Source of the DNA: CAYVRJ01 sp964453645
GTDB lineage: Bacteria > Bacillota > Clostridia > Christensenellales > JAWKQI01
Assembly: GCA_964453645.1 (NCBI GenBank)
Contig: CAYVRJ010000001.1
Location: 186,001 to 250,000 of the forward strand
Direction of reading: 5' to 3'
Length of the DNA stretch: 64,000 nucleotides
Shown here: one piece after another, positions 26,548-34,652 of the stretch
Position numbering within the stretch: the first letter of the stretch is position 1
Layout of the letters: each line of letters begins with the position of its first letter
The notes under the pieces: generated by a model
Told to the model about the DNA's origin: nothing
Database searches by the model: none
Seen by the model: the letters and a program-made list of their open reading frames with translations, nothing else
Position numbers and translations under genes: made by a program

Positions 26548-28308
26548 ATGTGCATTGAAACGTTTATTAATCGTGCAAAAAATGGGGAGTGTGTCTTTCT
26601 CCACCAGGTTCGGCAAGCGTTTGATAAAGAGAGCCAAAAGATTAACTGTGTGCTGCACCTCACTTCTGGGGGGCAGAAACACTTTGAAATGGGTATACCC
26701 GAACCGAAGAGTGAAGACGAGTCGATCTTAATTCGGGATTACTTTTATGCAAGAATATACAACATCCTCTCCATGCTGGGGGGCAAAAACATGGTGCTCT
26801 ACACAAACGGAAAGGGTTTTGCCCATGAGTTGGCGCTCTCCCTACACCAAGCCTTTGGGGTTAGTAAGGCCAGAAAAGACAGGCAGGGTTATGAAAAATG
26901 TTTGAACGTAACGGATCGTATGAACGTGGTGATGGGATTCAACTCCTTTTCCTTTGAAGTGGTTGCGGGGCAGTGCCCAACAATCCAAGGGGAGCCGGAG
27001 GGGGAAGAGATTGATGTCATCGCAAAGTTTCAGCGTGCCATCGACAAAACACAGGGGAAGCTGATTTGCGGCATGGACATCGGTGGCACCGATATTAAAA
27101 TTGTGGGTGCCAAAAACGGCCACATCGACCACATAAAAGAATACGACTGGAATCCCTCCACTTTTCCTTGCGTGGATCGCATTATCGACGAAGTGATGCT
27201 GCTGGTAAAGCTCTCTCGGGCAATTCTGCTGCTAGACAGCGATGTGCCAAAGGATATTCTTGCGCTGAAAGAAGAAGCGCTAAAAAAAGATGCGTCCCTT
27301 GAAACCATGGGTCGTGCCGTTGTTGCACTGGAAGGGCACATCGGTGTACTTAAAAAGATCGATGGCATTGGGCTGAGTTTCCCCGACGTGGTCATACGGG
27401 ATAAAATTGTGGGGGGAGAGACCCACAAGACCAAGGGTGCGAGAGATCATTCACCCGATTACGAAACAGAATTTATGCGCCTGACGAGGTTGAACGATTT
27501 GATGTTAGAGGAAGTGACACAGGCGGTGCACATCACCAACGACGGGCCCATGTCTGCCTATACCGCAGCCGTGGAGTTATCCTTGTCCGAGCGGAAAGAC
27601 GATATACGCAAGGGTATGTTTGCCCACTCCCTGGGCACCGAGCTTGGGGCCGGTTGGGTGAACGAGCAGGGAGAAGTGCCCGAATATCCCTTGGAGCTGT
27701 ACAACTGCATTATCGACATCGGCAACTATGTGGCAAAGTCCTATCAACCCACCGACGTGCGCAGCCTCAACAACTTTAACACGGGCATATCGGGAACGCT
27801 GCAAAAGTTTTGCGGCCAGAGTGGAGCGTTTCGTTTGGCGGAGCAGTACTACCGGGGCGATGATTCTTTATACGACGAACTGTTTGAAAAAGGGTTTATC
27901 ACCAAAAACCCCGACGGTTCCATGGTGGCCACCCAAACCCCCAAGGACAACCGCAAGGCATTTTTGGAACACCTGCTCACCCAAGCCCAAAACGGGGTGG
28001 AGAAGGCCATGAAGATTTTTGAGCACATTGGCCAAGCGTTGGCCGCCACATGGCTGGAAACGGAAGAGGTGCTTCAGCCAAAGGCCAAGGCACGGGTGCT
28101 GTTTGGACGGTTTATCAAGCGGCGGAGTTGCTTTGATTTAATGTGTGCTGGGGCAAAGCAAGTACTGCCCGGCATCGAACTTTTAGCAGCAGACGATGAG
28201 TTGGCATATACCCAGCTCATGCAGGAACTGAGGGACGACCCGGAGTACACCGTGGCACAGTTTGGCCAAGCGGTGGGCGCAGTGTATTTCGTCGCATCGG
28301 TGTTATAA
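26548..28308 (+). CDS. Large ASKHA-fold (ROK-like) putative sugar kinase with extra N-terminal domain
   Basis: About 586 residues. The first 175 or so form a domain I do not recognise. The rest has the sugar-kinase/actin fold: the phosphate-1 motif CGMDIGGTDIKIVG, a second region with GIGLSFPDVV, a catalytic NDGP motif (HITNDGPMSAYTA) and a HSLGTELGAGW motif. Ordinary ROK kinases are about 300 residues, so this is twice normal size. AAGAGAG lies 8 bases before the ATG at 26548; ATGs at 26524 and 26530 are in frame. It is the last gene of the importer/GRE2 operon and may phosphorylate its intermediate. A regulatory or non-kinase role is possible. Confidence 0.75.
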   Translation: MCIETFINRAKNGECVFLHQVRQAFDKESQKINCVLHLTSGGQKHFEMGIPEPKSEDESILIRDYFYARIYNILSMLGGKNMVLYTNGKGFAHELALSLHQAFGVSKARKDRQGYEKCLNVTDRMNVVMGFNSFSFEVVAGQCPTIQGEPEGEEIDVIAKFQRAIDKTQGKLICGMDIGGTDIKIVGAKNGHIDHIKEYDWNPSTFPCVDRIIDEVMLLVKLSRAILLLDSDVPKDILALKEEALKKDASLETMGRAVVALEGHIGVLKKIDGIGLSFPDVVIRDKIVGGETHKTKGARDHSPDYETEFMRLTRLNDLMLEEVTQAVHITNDGPMSAYTAAVELSLSERKDDIRKGMFAHSLGTELGAGWVNEQGEVPEYPLELYNCIIDIGNYVAKSYQPTDVRSLNNFNTGISGTLQKFCGQSGAFRLAEQYYRGDDSLYDELFEKGFITKNPDGSMVATQTPKDNRKAFLEHLLTQAQNGVEKAMKIFEHIGQALAATWLETEEVLQPKAKARVLFGRFIKRRSCFDLMCAGAKQVLPGIELLAADDELAYTQLMQELRDDPEYTVAQFGQAVGAVYFVASVL

Positions 28309-28328
28309 GTATCAATCACGATTTATCA

Positions 28329-28378
28329 TAAAAAAGGCTTCCCGTATAAAACCATGTCGGGAAGCTTTTATTTGTTTT
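28329..28378. terminator. Bidirectional terminator between convergent operons
   Basis: Arms AAAAAGGCTTCCCG and CGGGAAGCTTTTA flank a 13-base loop, with a T run after the right arm and an A run before the left arm, so it can end both the GRE2 operon and the oppositely directed AOR operon. Confidence 0.85.
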
Positions 28379-28395
28379 TAATCACCAATTTTAAC

Positions 28396-29130
28396 TTACA
28401 GTTCTCCCAGAGTATCCGCAAACACCTGTGCCATGTGCTTTCGCTTGCAGGTTGGGCATATCACAGCTGCATCTCCGTTGACGAAGCGATAGTGTTCCTT
28501 AGTGCCAACAATTTTACCGCAATCTTGGCAAAGGGCCCATTCAAACTGTTTGTTCCAAATCTGCCGGCCTTCGGTTGTTTCTTTAAAAGTAATTGCTCCC
28601 GTGGGGCAAATCTGGGCACACGCACCGCAGCCAATACAATCGTCGCTGGCACAGTCATAGGGTGTGCTCACTTTCTTATCAATGCCCCGGCCCACAGTGG
28701 AGATGGCACTGGCACCCAGCACCTTACAAGCGTTTACGCACAGGGAGCACAGGATACAAGTCGCCTCCTGCTTTTTAGTAGGAAGGGTCTTCTCGGGTTC
28801 TGCCCCGTAATACTTCATGAGATTGCCAATGACTTCGCTGCCCGGCGCTTGCAAATACATGAGCCGAAGCATCGTCCTTTGCACACTTTGAATCTTAGGT
28901 GAATTGGTAATAACGGAAAGTCCGTCATAAACGGGATACGCACAGGCAGCCACCAAACGCACTCCCTTGCGCTCCTCAACCTCCACCATACACAGCCTGC
29001 AACAGTGTTCGCCCTTGACCTTTTCGGAGTAACAAAGCCCGGGGATGGTTACACCCGACCTGCGGGCAGCCTTCATAATCGTGTCTCCCGGGTTTGCAAT
29101 CACTTGGTTGCCGTCTAAAAATATCTTCAT
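28396..29130 (-). CDS. NuoG-like iron-sulfur subunit of the AOR complex
   Basis: 244 residues with the N-terminal part of NuoG/HydA. A [2Fe-2S] ferredoxin domain (cysteines in LCYSEKVKGEHCCRLC and a later AAC), then [4Fe-4S] motifs CILCSLCVNAC and CIGCGACAQIC. A final C-x2-C...C-x2-C pair (CQDCG, CPTC) may bind zinc or another cluster. There is no hydrogenase H-cluster domain. It probably wires electrons between the flavin subunit and the aldehyde oxidoreductase or ferredoxin. The ATG at 29130 follows the NuoF-like gene after 4 bases; it is the last gene of the operon. Confidence 0.88.
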   Translation of the reverse strand: MKIFLDGNQVIANPGDTIMKAARRSGVTIPGLCYSEKVKGEHCCRLCMVEVEERKGVRLVAACAYPVYDGLSVITNSPKIQSVQRTMLRLMYLQAPGSEVIGNLMKYYGAEPEKTLPTKKQEATCILCSLCVNACKVLGASAISTVGRGIDKKVSTPYDCASDDCIGCGACAQICPTGAITFKETTEGRQIWNKQFEWALCQDCGKIVGTKEHYRFVNGDAAVICPTCKRKHMAQVFADTLGEL

Positions 29131-29134
29131 GCCC

Positions 29135-30919
29135 TCACTTCCTCTCAACAGCGTTAAATTTGCAGGTGGTCAGACAAACGCCACACTTCACACATTTGCT
29201 TTGATCGATGGTATGTTCACCCTTGAGTTCCCCAGAGATGGCTTTGGTGGGGCACTTCTTTGCACACAAGCCACAGCCCTTGCACTTTTCCTGAATGATA
29301 GCAAAGGAGATGAGGGTTGGGCACACCCCGGCGGGACAAGTCTTTTGTTGAATGTGTGCCAGATATTCATCTTCAAAATATTGGAGGGTGGATAAAACGG
29401 GATTGGGTGCGCTCCGCCCCAGCTCACATAAAGAGGTAAGTCTTGTTGTCTCGCACAGCTCCCGCAGCAGATCTAAATCTGCAACAGTGCCCTGACCCTC
29501 GCAAATGCGGTTTAAAATTTCACCCATACACCGAAGCCCCTCTCGGCAGGGCGTACACTTGCCGCAGGATTCCCCCGCAAGGAACGAAACGTAGTAGCGG
29601 GCAAGTTCAACCATACAGGTGCTTGTGTCCAGAACGATAATACCGCCGCTGCCCATCATGGAACCTTTTTCGGTGAGGGAATCGAAGTCCACGGGCAGAT
29701 CGAACATGGACTTTGGAATACAGCCCCCCGAAGGCCCTCCCGTCTGCACAGCTTTTAATGTGCCGCCATCGGGCACACCCCCGCCGATGTCGCACACGAT
29801 GTGGGAAATGGTGGCACCCATGGGCACTTCCACCAGCCCCGTGCGGCAAACCTTACCCACCAGAGAAAATACTTTTGTGCCCTTGGAGCCCTCCGTGCCA
29901 ATATTTGCAAAGGCCTGTGCACCAAAGGACAGTATGTATGGAACATTGGCAAGAGTTTCCACGTTGTTGAGGACGGTGGGTTTGTCAAAAAGCCCTTTGG
30001 TGGTGGATCGGATGTATTTAACCCGGGGTTCCCCCACCCGTCCTTCGATGGAGGCCATGAGGGCAGAGGATTCACCGCACACAAAGGCGCCTCCCCCTCG
30101 GACGATCTCAACATCAAAGGATCGATTGCTATTCAAAATATTCTTGCCCAAAAACCCTTTGGCTCTGGCAGCATCTATGGCTGTCTGCACACTGCTAAGG
30201 GCCAAGGCGTATTCGTCCCGAATGTAGAAAAACCCTTTGTTTGCGCCAATGGCTAACGCACCGATGATCAGCCCTTCCAAAACGCTGTGGGGATCGCCCT
30301 CTAAAATACTTCTGTCCATAAATGCACCGGGATCACCCTCGTCGCCGTTGCACAGCATATATTTTTCTTCGCTTTCAACTTCATAACAGGAACGCCATTT
30401 CCTGCCCGTGGGAAATCCTGCACCCCCTCTGCCCCGGAGGCCACTCCGCTCAATTTCAGAAATAATCTCATCCCCGGTTTTCTTTAAGGCCTTTTTCAGC
30501 CCGTCGTACCCGCCCCGAGCAATATAGTCCTCAATATTCGCAGGGTCGATCAAACCGGTGTTGCGCAGGGCAATCTTGAGTTGGGGAGCATAAAATGGAT
30601 TTTCCTCCCGGGAGCGAACTACTTTGCCCGTCTCGTCCTTGTATAGTAGCCGCTCAACGGCCTGATTCTTTTTCTTAAGGCTGTTTACGATATCCAACAC
30701 ATCGTCGGGTTTTACTTTATAATACGTGATGTTATCGGGCAGGATGGTCACAATGGGGCCGTTCTCACAAAACCCGTTGCAGCCCACTCTCTTGGATTCC
30801 GTCCGTTTTTTTAATTTTATATTGCTACCAACGGCACTTGCAAAGGTGTCGAACACTTTTTGGGAACCGTTTGCCAAACAACCCGTTCCGCAGCAGACGA
30901 GAATGGTTTTACGCTTCAT
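29135..30919 (-). CDS. NuoF/HydB-like NADH-binding flavoprotein subunit
   Basis: 594 residues with the layout of bifurcating HydB/HymB subunits: an N-terminal thioredoxin-like [2Fe-2S] domain (CCGTGC and GCNGFC), the FMN site GLRGRGGAGFPTGRKW, the NADH region GGGAFVCGESSALMASIEG, the [4Fe-4S] motif ESCGKCTPCREG, and two C-terminal ferredoxin motifs (CKGCGLCAKKC, CVKCGVCLTTC). It would exchange electrons between NAD(H) and the iron-sulfur chain. The ATG overlaps the NuoE-like stop (ATGA), with GGAGGTGG upstream. Extra N-terminal and C-terminal clusters are absent from plain complex I NuoF. Confidence 0.93.
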   Translation of the reverse strand: MKRKTILVCCGTGCLANGSQKVFDTFASAVGSNIKLKKRTESKRVGCNGFCENGPIVTILPDNITYYKVKPDDVLDIVNSLKKKNQAVERLLYKDETGKVVRSREENPFYAPQLKIALRNTGLIDPANIEDYIARGGYDGLKKALKKTGDEIISEIERSGLRGRGGAGFPTGRKWRSCYEVESEEKYMLCNGDEGDPGAFMDRSILEGDPHSVLEGLIIGALAIGANKGFFYIRDEYALALSSVQTAIDAARAKGFLGKNILNSNRSFDVEIVRGGGAFVCGESSALMASIEGRVGEPRVKYIRSTTKGLFDKPTVLNNVETLANVPYILSFGAQAFANIGTEGSKGTKVFSLVGKVCRTGLVEVPMGATISHIVCDIGGGVPDGGTLKAVQTGGPSGGCIPKSMFDLPVDFDSLTEKGSMMGSGGIIVLDTSTCMVELARYYVSFLAGESCGKCTPCREGLRCMGEILNRICEGQGTVADLDLLRELCETTRLTSLCELGRSAPNPVLSTLQYFEDEYLAHIQQKTCPAGVCPTLISFAIIQEKCKGCGLCAKKCPTKAISGELKGEHTIDQSKCVKCGVCLTTCKFNAVERK

Positions 30920-31362
30920 TGTTCCACCTCCGCTAAGATGTTGCGCATCCGCTCCCGGGTGACGCCCCCGCAATACTCTTCGCCGATTAACACCACGGGT
31001 GCCATAGCGCAAGAACCCACACAGTTTACAATTTCCAGGGAGAACAATCCGTCCTCGGTGGTCTCACCGGGTTCGAGATTTAGGCACAACTTAATCTCGT
31101 CCAGCAGGCTCACGCTGCCCCGTATGTGGCACGCCGTGCCGTCGCACACCTTGATGATAAATTTACCTTTTTTGTGCAGGCTCAGGGCTTTATAAAAGGT
31201 GGCCATAGAAAAAATTTCAGCTACGGGCACCTCCAAGTGGCTGGATATACCCTTGATGTTTTCACAGGAAATATATCCAAACTCCCGCTGACAGTCCTGC
31301 AAGATGTTAAGCAGGAATCTGCGCTCCTTGGGATATCTTTCTAAAATACTTTGTTCTGTCAA
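30916..31362 (-). CDS. NuoE-like [2Fe-2S] subunit
   Basis: 148 residues of the NuoE/HydC family. A helical N-terminal half (GYISCENIKGISSHLEVPVAEIFSMATFY) precedes a thioredoxin-like domain whose four cluster ligands are in CDGTAC and CVGSC. It pairs with NuoF-like proteins in complex I, in bifurcating hydrogenases and in NAD-linked formate dehydrogenases. Here it is coupled by a 4-base overlap to the NuoF-like gene. Confidence 0.93.
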   Translation of the reverse strand: MTEQSILERYPKERRFLLNILQDCQREFGYISCENIKGISSHLEVPVAEIFSMATFYKALSLHKKGKFIIKVCDGTACHIRGSVSLLDEIKLCLNLEPGETTEDGLFSLEIVNCVGSCAMAPVVLIGEEYCGGVTRERMRNILAEVEQ

Positions 31363-31410
31363 TGTTACAACACACCTTCCATCTGTATTGTTTTAGGTTT
31401 GAAAACGAGC

Positions 31411-31440
31411 AGGAGTGCAGACAAAAGAATCTGCACCCCT
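31411..31440 (-). other. Intercistronic hairpin splitting the AOR operon
   Basis: Perfect arms GTGCAGA (31415-31421) and TCTGCAC (31430-31436), extended by AGG/CCT with one mismatch, in the 88-base gap between the MoaD-like and NuoE-like genes. It has no T run, so it is more likely an mRNA stabiliser or attenuator than a full terminator. Confidence 0.55.
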
Positions 31441-31450
31441 ACCCTAAAAA

Positions 31451-31720
31451 TCAACCTCCCGCCACCCGGGGAAACAGGCAAACCTCATCTCCCTCAGAAA
31501 GCTTCGTTTCACAGTTTTGAAGGAAACAAATGTTCCTTCCGTTCACCAGCACGATGATATCTTCGTGCAGTGTATCTTGTTCGTTTAGCAACTTTTCTTC
31601 AATGCCGTTATATTTTTTGCAAATGCAGTGAATCAGCGACAAGACGTCTGAGACACCGCTCAACTGCTCTGTACCAATTTTTGTATAGTTTCGCAAGTAT
31701 GCAAAGTATTTAACGGTCAT
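31451..31720 (-). CDS. MoaD/ThiS-like small protein
   Basis: 89 residues of the ubiquitin-like MoaD family ending in the expected Gly-Gly (RVAGG), preceded by LSEGDEVCLFP. MoaD donates sulfur during pterin cofactor synthesis; AOR operons often carry a dedicated copy, probably for the tungsten-bispyranopterin cofactor. The ATG overlaps the AOR stop codon (ATGA), so the two are translationally coupled. Confidence 0.88.
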   Translation of the reverse strand: MTVKYFAYLRNYTKIGTEQLSGVSDVLSLIHCICKKYNGIEEKLLNEQDTLHEDIIVLVNGRNICFLQNCETKLSEGDEVCLFPRVAGG

Positions 31721-33519
31721 ATGGCCAATGCTGCAAGTTTTTCCTGGGTGGGCACACCTTCTGCATCCCAACCCCGCAGGCTGTAATATTCGGGCAGCAT
31801 CACATCAAGCTCGCAAACCTTTCCCTTTGCGGGGCCTTCGGGTAACGCTTCTTTTAAAAGCCGTGGGGGCAGTGTGTCGTCTGCCTTAGTAAACCCCGCC
31901 TCTAAGTTGAACAGTTTTTCAATATTCCAGATCCGGTCACCGCAAGAGAGGATTTCTTCGTCGGTGTAGTCAAAGCCGGTGGCCTCCCGGATCATAGCTG
32001 CAATCTCGGGTAAACCGATGCCAAAGGTGGTAAACAGGCAAATGCCCGAAGAATCCACAACAGCCGTTAAGTCTTGGAATATTTTTAACATGTTCGCCTT
32101 GCCCTCGGTGACTAAGGGATCCAACTGAACGGGAATACCCAGCACTTCGGGGGAAGTTAAATATCCCCGCACGTGGCAGCCACCCCGGTTGGACGTTGCG
32201 TATTCAAGCCCCATGCCCTGCAAGGCTCTGCCGTCGTATGCGGGCATTTCCTGCTTTTTCACGCTCATGGAATACTCGGGAACGCCATAACTTTCGGCCA
32301 GCCTGTAGGAACCTTGTGCCAATTTTGCACCAAAACCCTCACAATAGGCAGTTTTTTTGGCAAACTCAACGATGCTGTTGGCATCACCAAATACCAAATT
32401 TCCGCCGACTTCGTCTTTTTTAAGAATACCTTTATCCATAAGTTCCATGGCACAGGCAAAGGTTGCGCCCAAAGTGATGGGATCCATGCCGTACTCGTTG
32501 CACTGGAAGTTGGCATTGCAGATTGCAGCCAAGTCGTCGATTCCGCAGGATGCGCCCAGCGCCCACGCAGCTTCGTATTCGGGGCCTTCACCCACGGATT
32601 TAAAGGGACCGTCCTTCACCTTCGTGACCCGTCCGCAGCCCATAGAGCAAGCGAAACATCCCTTGTTGCGCACCAGATATTTATCTGCCAGCGCTTCACC
32701 CGAAATGGCTTCTGCACCTTCGAACACACCGCCATCCCTAAAGTTGCGGGTGGGCAGCGCTCCCGAGGCGTTGATGATGTTCACCAGCACCTCTGTGCCC
32801 AGTGCGGCAAGCCCCGTTCCGGTGACGGGATGCGCCTTTAATTTAGCCCGTGCATCCGCACACGCGTTGATAAACGCTTCGTTGTGGGCAACTTTCACAC
32901 CAGCAGTACCCCGAACGGCCACAGCCTTTAAGTTCTTGGAGCCCATCACAGCACCCATACCACCTCTGCCCAGAGCGCGGTGCTTGTCGTTCATAATGGT
33001 GGCATACAGCACCAAGTTTTCTCCCGCTGGGCCGATACACGAAACCTTAGCTTGGGGATCGGTATTTGCAAGTATAACATCGGTTGCTTCAAAAACCGTC
33101 TTACCCCAAATGTCTTTGGCGCAGCGCAGTTCGTATTTTCCGTCGCAAATATAGAGATAAACGGGGGACTCCGCCTTACCCTCGAAGATGATGCCGTCAA
33201 AACCGGCATATTTTAATTCGGGACCGAAGTAACCGCCCGAGTTGGCACAGCCGATGGTACCCGTTAGGGGGGATTTAGATATGGCGCAGTAGCGCCCTGC
33301 ACTGGTGCCGAATGTGCCGGTGAGAGGGCCGGTCATGAGGAATAACTTGTTGTCGGGGGAGAGGGGATCAACCTTTGCACTCACTTCATCTTTATATAGT
33401 TTGGTGCCCAAGCCTCGTCCGCCGATGTATTTTTTTGCAAGCTCACGGTTCACCGTTTCTTCTTGAATGGCACCTGTTGTCAGGTTGACCCGGAGTAATT
33501 TTCCCAAATATGCGTACAT
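31717..33519 (-). CDS. aor: Aldehyde:ferredoxin oxidoreductase family (tungsten-type) catalytic subunit
   Basis: 600 residues. The N-terminal domain has YIGGRGLGTKLYKDEV and GRGGMGAVMGSKNLKAVAV, the pterin-binding signatures of AOR/WOR enzymes. The [4Fe-4S] ligands are C-x2-C-x3-C in CFACSMGC plus a distal cysteine in SSGICLFT. It would oxidise aldehydes to acids, or reduce acids, using a tungsten or molybdenum bispyranopterin. The ATG at 33519 has GGAGGAATAATC upstream and lies two bases after the ferredoxin gene. Substrate range cannot be read from the sequence. Confidence 0.95.
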   Translation of the reverse strand: MYAYLGKLLRVNLTTGAIQEETVNRELAKKYIGGRGLGTKLYKDEVSAKVDPLSPDNKLFLMTGPLTGTFGTSAGRYCAISKSPLTGTIGCANSGGYFGPELKYAGFDGIIFEGKAESPVYLYICDGKYELRCAKDIWGKTVFEATDVILANTDPQAKVSCIGPAGENLVLYATIMNDKHRALGRGGMGAVMGSKNLKAVAVRGTAGVKVAHNEAFINACADARAKLKAHPVTGTGLAALGTEVLVNIINASGALPTRNFRDGGVFEGAEAISGEALADKYLVRNKGCFACSMGCGRVTKVKDGPFKSVGEGPEYEAAWALGASCGIDDLAAICNANFQCNEYGMDPITLGATFACAMELMDKGILKKDEVGGNLVFGDANSIVEFAKKTAYCEGFGAKLAQGSYRLAESYGVPEYSMSVKKQEMPAYDGRALQGMGLEYATSNRGGCHVRGYLTSPEVLGIPVQLDPLVTEGKANMLKIFQDLTAVVDSSGICLFTTFGIGLPEIAAMIREATGFDYTDEEILSCGDRIWNIEKLFNLEAGFTKADDTLPPRLLKEALPEGPAKGKVCELDVMLPEYYSLRGWDAEGVPTQEKLAALAI

Positions 33520-33521
33520 GA

Positions 33522-34019
33522 TTATTCCTCCTCCCCGAACAGTTCGCTGAACTTGTCTGCAACGGCCTGGCGTTTGGTCAAGGCAGACGGGATCATCTCG
33601 GTGTATTCGATGGCACCCGACGGGCAATATTTTGCACAGTTGGGATCACCGCCGCAGTAGTTGCACTTAAAGACCTTGCGGGAATGGGTGTCGAAGGCAA
33701 TGTTACCCAAGGGGCAGGCGGAGACGCACATCTTACACACGATACACTTTTTCTCATCCACTGCCATGGCGCCGTTGTCGTCCCTAGAGATGGCGTTCAC
33801 GGGGCACACCTTTGCGCACGCAGCTTCTTCGCACTGGGTGCACATGATGGGTACACACAGCAGTGCCTTTTCAAAGTTGATGACGTTCACACAACTGCGC
33901 TCGGGGGCAAATTCCCCAACACGGTTATAGGAGCAAATGATCTCACACGTCCTGCAACCGATACACTTTTCGGGTTTTAACACAAAAGACTTGCTCATGT
34001 TTTTTCGCCGATTCATCAC
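33522..34019 (-). CDS. Four-cluster ferredoxin, electron-transfer partner of AOR
   Basis: 165 residues with four [4Fe-4S] motifs in the HybA/DmsB/AorA style: CIGCRTCEIIC, CTQCEEAACAKVC, CIVCKMCVSAC and CNYCGGDPNCAKYC. It probably sits next to the AOR subunit and passes electrons to the Nuo-like module. A GTG start at 34019 is preferred because GGAGGTG lies 11 bases upstream; ATGs at 34016 and 33998 are in frame. Confidence 0.9.
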   Translation of the reverse strand: MMNRRKNMSKSFVLKPEKCIGCRTCEIICSYNRVGEFAPERSCVNVINFEKALLCVPIMCTQCEEAACAKVCPVNAISRDDNGAMAVDEKKCIVCKMCVSACPLGNIAFDTHSRKVFKCNYCGGDPNCAKYCPSGAIEYTEMIPSALTKRQAVADKFSELFGEEE

Positions 34020-34216
34020 GAATCGGACTTCACCTCCATTCTTTTATATAATAAAAACAGGGTTATATTATGAAACACAAAAATCCATCTCTTTTTGCGA
34101 TCACTATTCGTGTTTAGTATAAAATACCGTTCAATAAATAAAAGCACAAACAACAAACACCGTTGTTTATGCTCCTTTGCAAATTGGCAGGCAAAAAAAT
34201 CGCTCTCTTTACCCAT
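34016..34216 (-). CDS. Possible 66-residue leader protein of the AOR operon
   Basis: An open frame inside the transcribed leader of the AOR operon. Its ATG has GGAGG eight bases upstream, and its TGA overlaps the GTG start of the ferredoxin gene (GTGA), as expected for translational coupling. The protein has no recognisable domain: a polar start, a hydrophobic middle around LLFVLLFIERY, and a basic end. It could equally be a chance frame within a structured leader. Confidence 0.3.
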   Translation of the reverse strand: MGKESDFFACQFAKEHKQRCLLFVLLFIERYFILNTNSDRKKRWIFVFHNITLFLLYKRMEVKSDS

Positions 34217-34301
34217 TGTTTCTGCCTCCAGCGTGTGCAGGCAAAAATCGGAGTAGACGTATTTAATTTTTCCATTGAGTAATTTTAATTAATGTATGTA
34301 T
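34020..34301 (-). promoter_or_regulatory. Long 5' leader of the AOR operon
   Basis: About 275 bases lie between the predicted transcription start and the ferredoxin gene. On the minus strand CGATTTTTGCCTGC occurs at 34250-34237 and again as CGATTTTTTTGCCTGC at 34202-34187, 50 bases apart; the first is followed by a hairpin TGCCT...AGGCA. Cofactor-responsive control is possible, but I do not recognise the Moco/Tuco riboswitch with confidence. The only open frame is the 66-codon one listed separately. Confidence 0.4.
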
Positions 34302-34330
34302 ATTGTAATACATGTGAAAAAATAAGTCAA
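34302..34330 (-). promoter_or_regulatory. Sigma-A promoter of the AOR operon
   Basis: Minus strand: TTGACT (34330-34325), 17 bases, TACAAT (34307-34302). The start of transcription would be near 34295. Confidence 0.75.
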
Positions 34331-34358
34331 TCTTAAAAAAGGGTAAAAAAAGACAGGA

Positions 34359-34625
34359 TTATCCCCCAGCAGACAAAAACCGCAGTTGGAACCGATGCGC
34401 AAACTCTTGCAGTGACTCTGCACTGCCCGTAAGTGTCACCGTGGTGGAGGGAAGGCCAACCTTGGCGCTTGGCAGCAAATACCGATCGGGGTTTTTCACA
34501 ACAGTGATGCGCAAATCTTCGTTATATACATAACACGTGCCGTCAAAGGGCAGATGGAGTTCGTTTGAAAGGTATTGGATGATGTAGTCGTAAAAGATAC
34601 CCGCTTGAATCACTTCCTGTGCCAC
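34359..34625 (-). CDS. Small unknown protein divergent from hgcA
   Basis: 88 residues starting at a GTG with GGAGG six bases upstream and its own promoter, so it is very likely a real gene. No family is recognised. It is soluble, has a single cysteine (GTCYVYNEDLRITVV) and a mixed alpha/beta pattern ending in LRFLSAGG. It has no helix-turn-helix or ArsR-type metal motif. Its divergent position suggests a link to hgcAB, but its function is unknown. Confidence 0.75.
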   Translation of the reverse strand: MAQEVIQAGIFYDYIIQYLSNELHLPFDGTCYVYNEDLRITVVKNPDRYLLPSAKVGLPSTTVTLTGSAESLQEFAHRFQLRFLSAGG

Positions 34626-34652
34626 AGTGTACCTCCGCTTTTGTTTTGAATC

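Noticed and set aside
10735..28308. A bacterial microcompartment for radical diol metabolism
   Set aside because: No shell proteins, aldehyde dehydrogenase with encapsulation peptide or phosphotransacylase are present in the window.
28396..29130. Part of an [FeFe]-hydrogenase
   Set aside because: Only the N-terminal ferredoxin region is present; the H-cluster domain is absent and the operon instead contains an AOR catalytic subunit.
34020..34301. Calling a molybdenum/tungsten cofactor riboswitch in the AOR leader
   Set aside because: Context fits, but I could not match the conserved core by eye; left as an unclassified leader.
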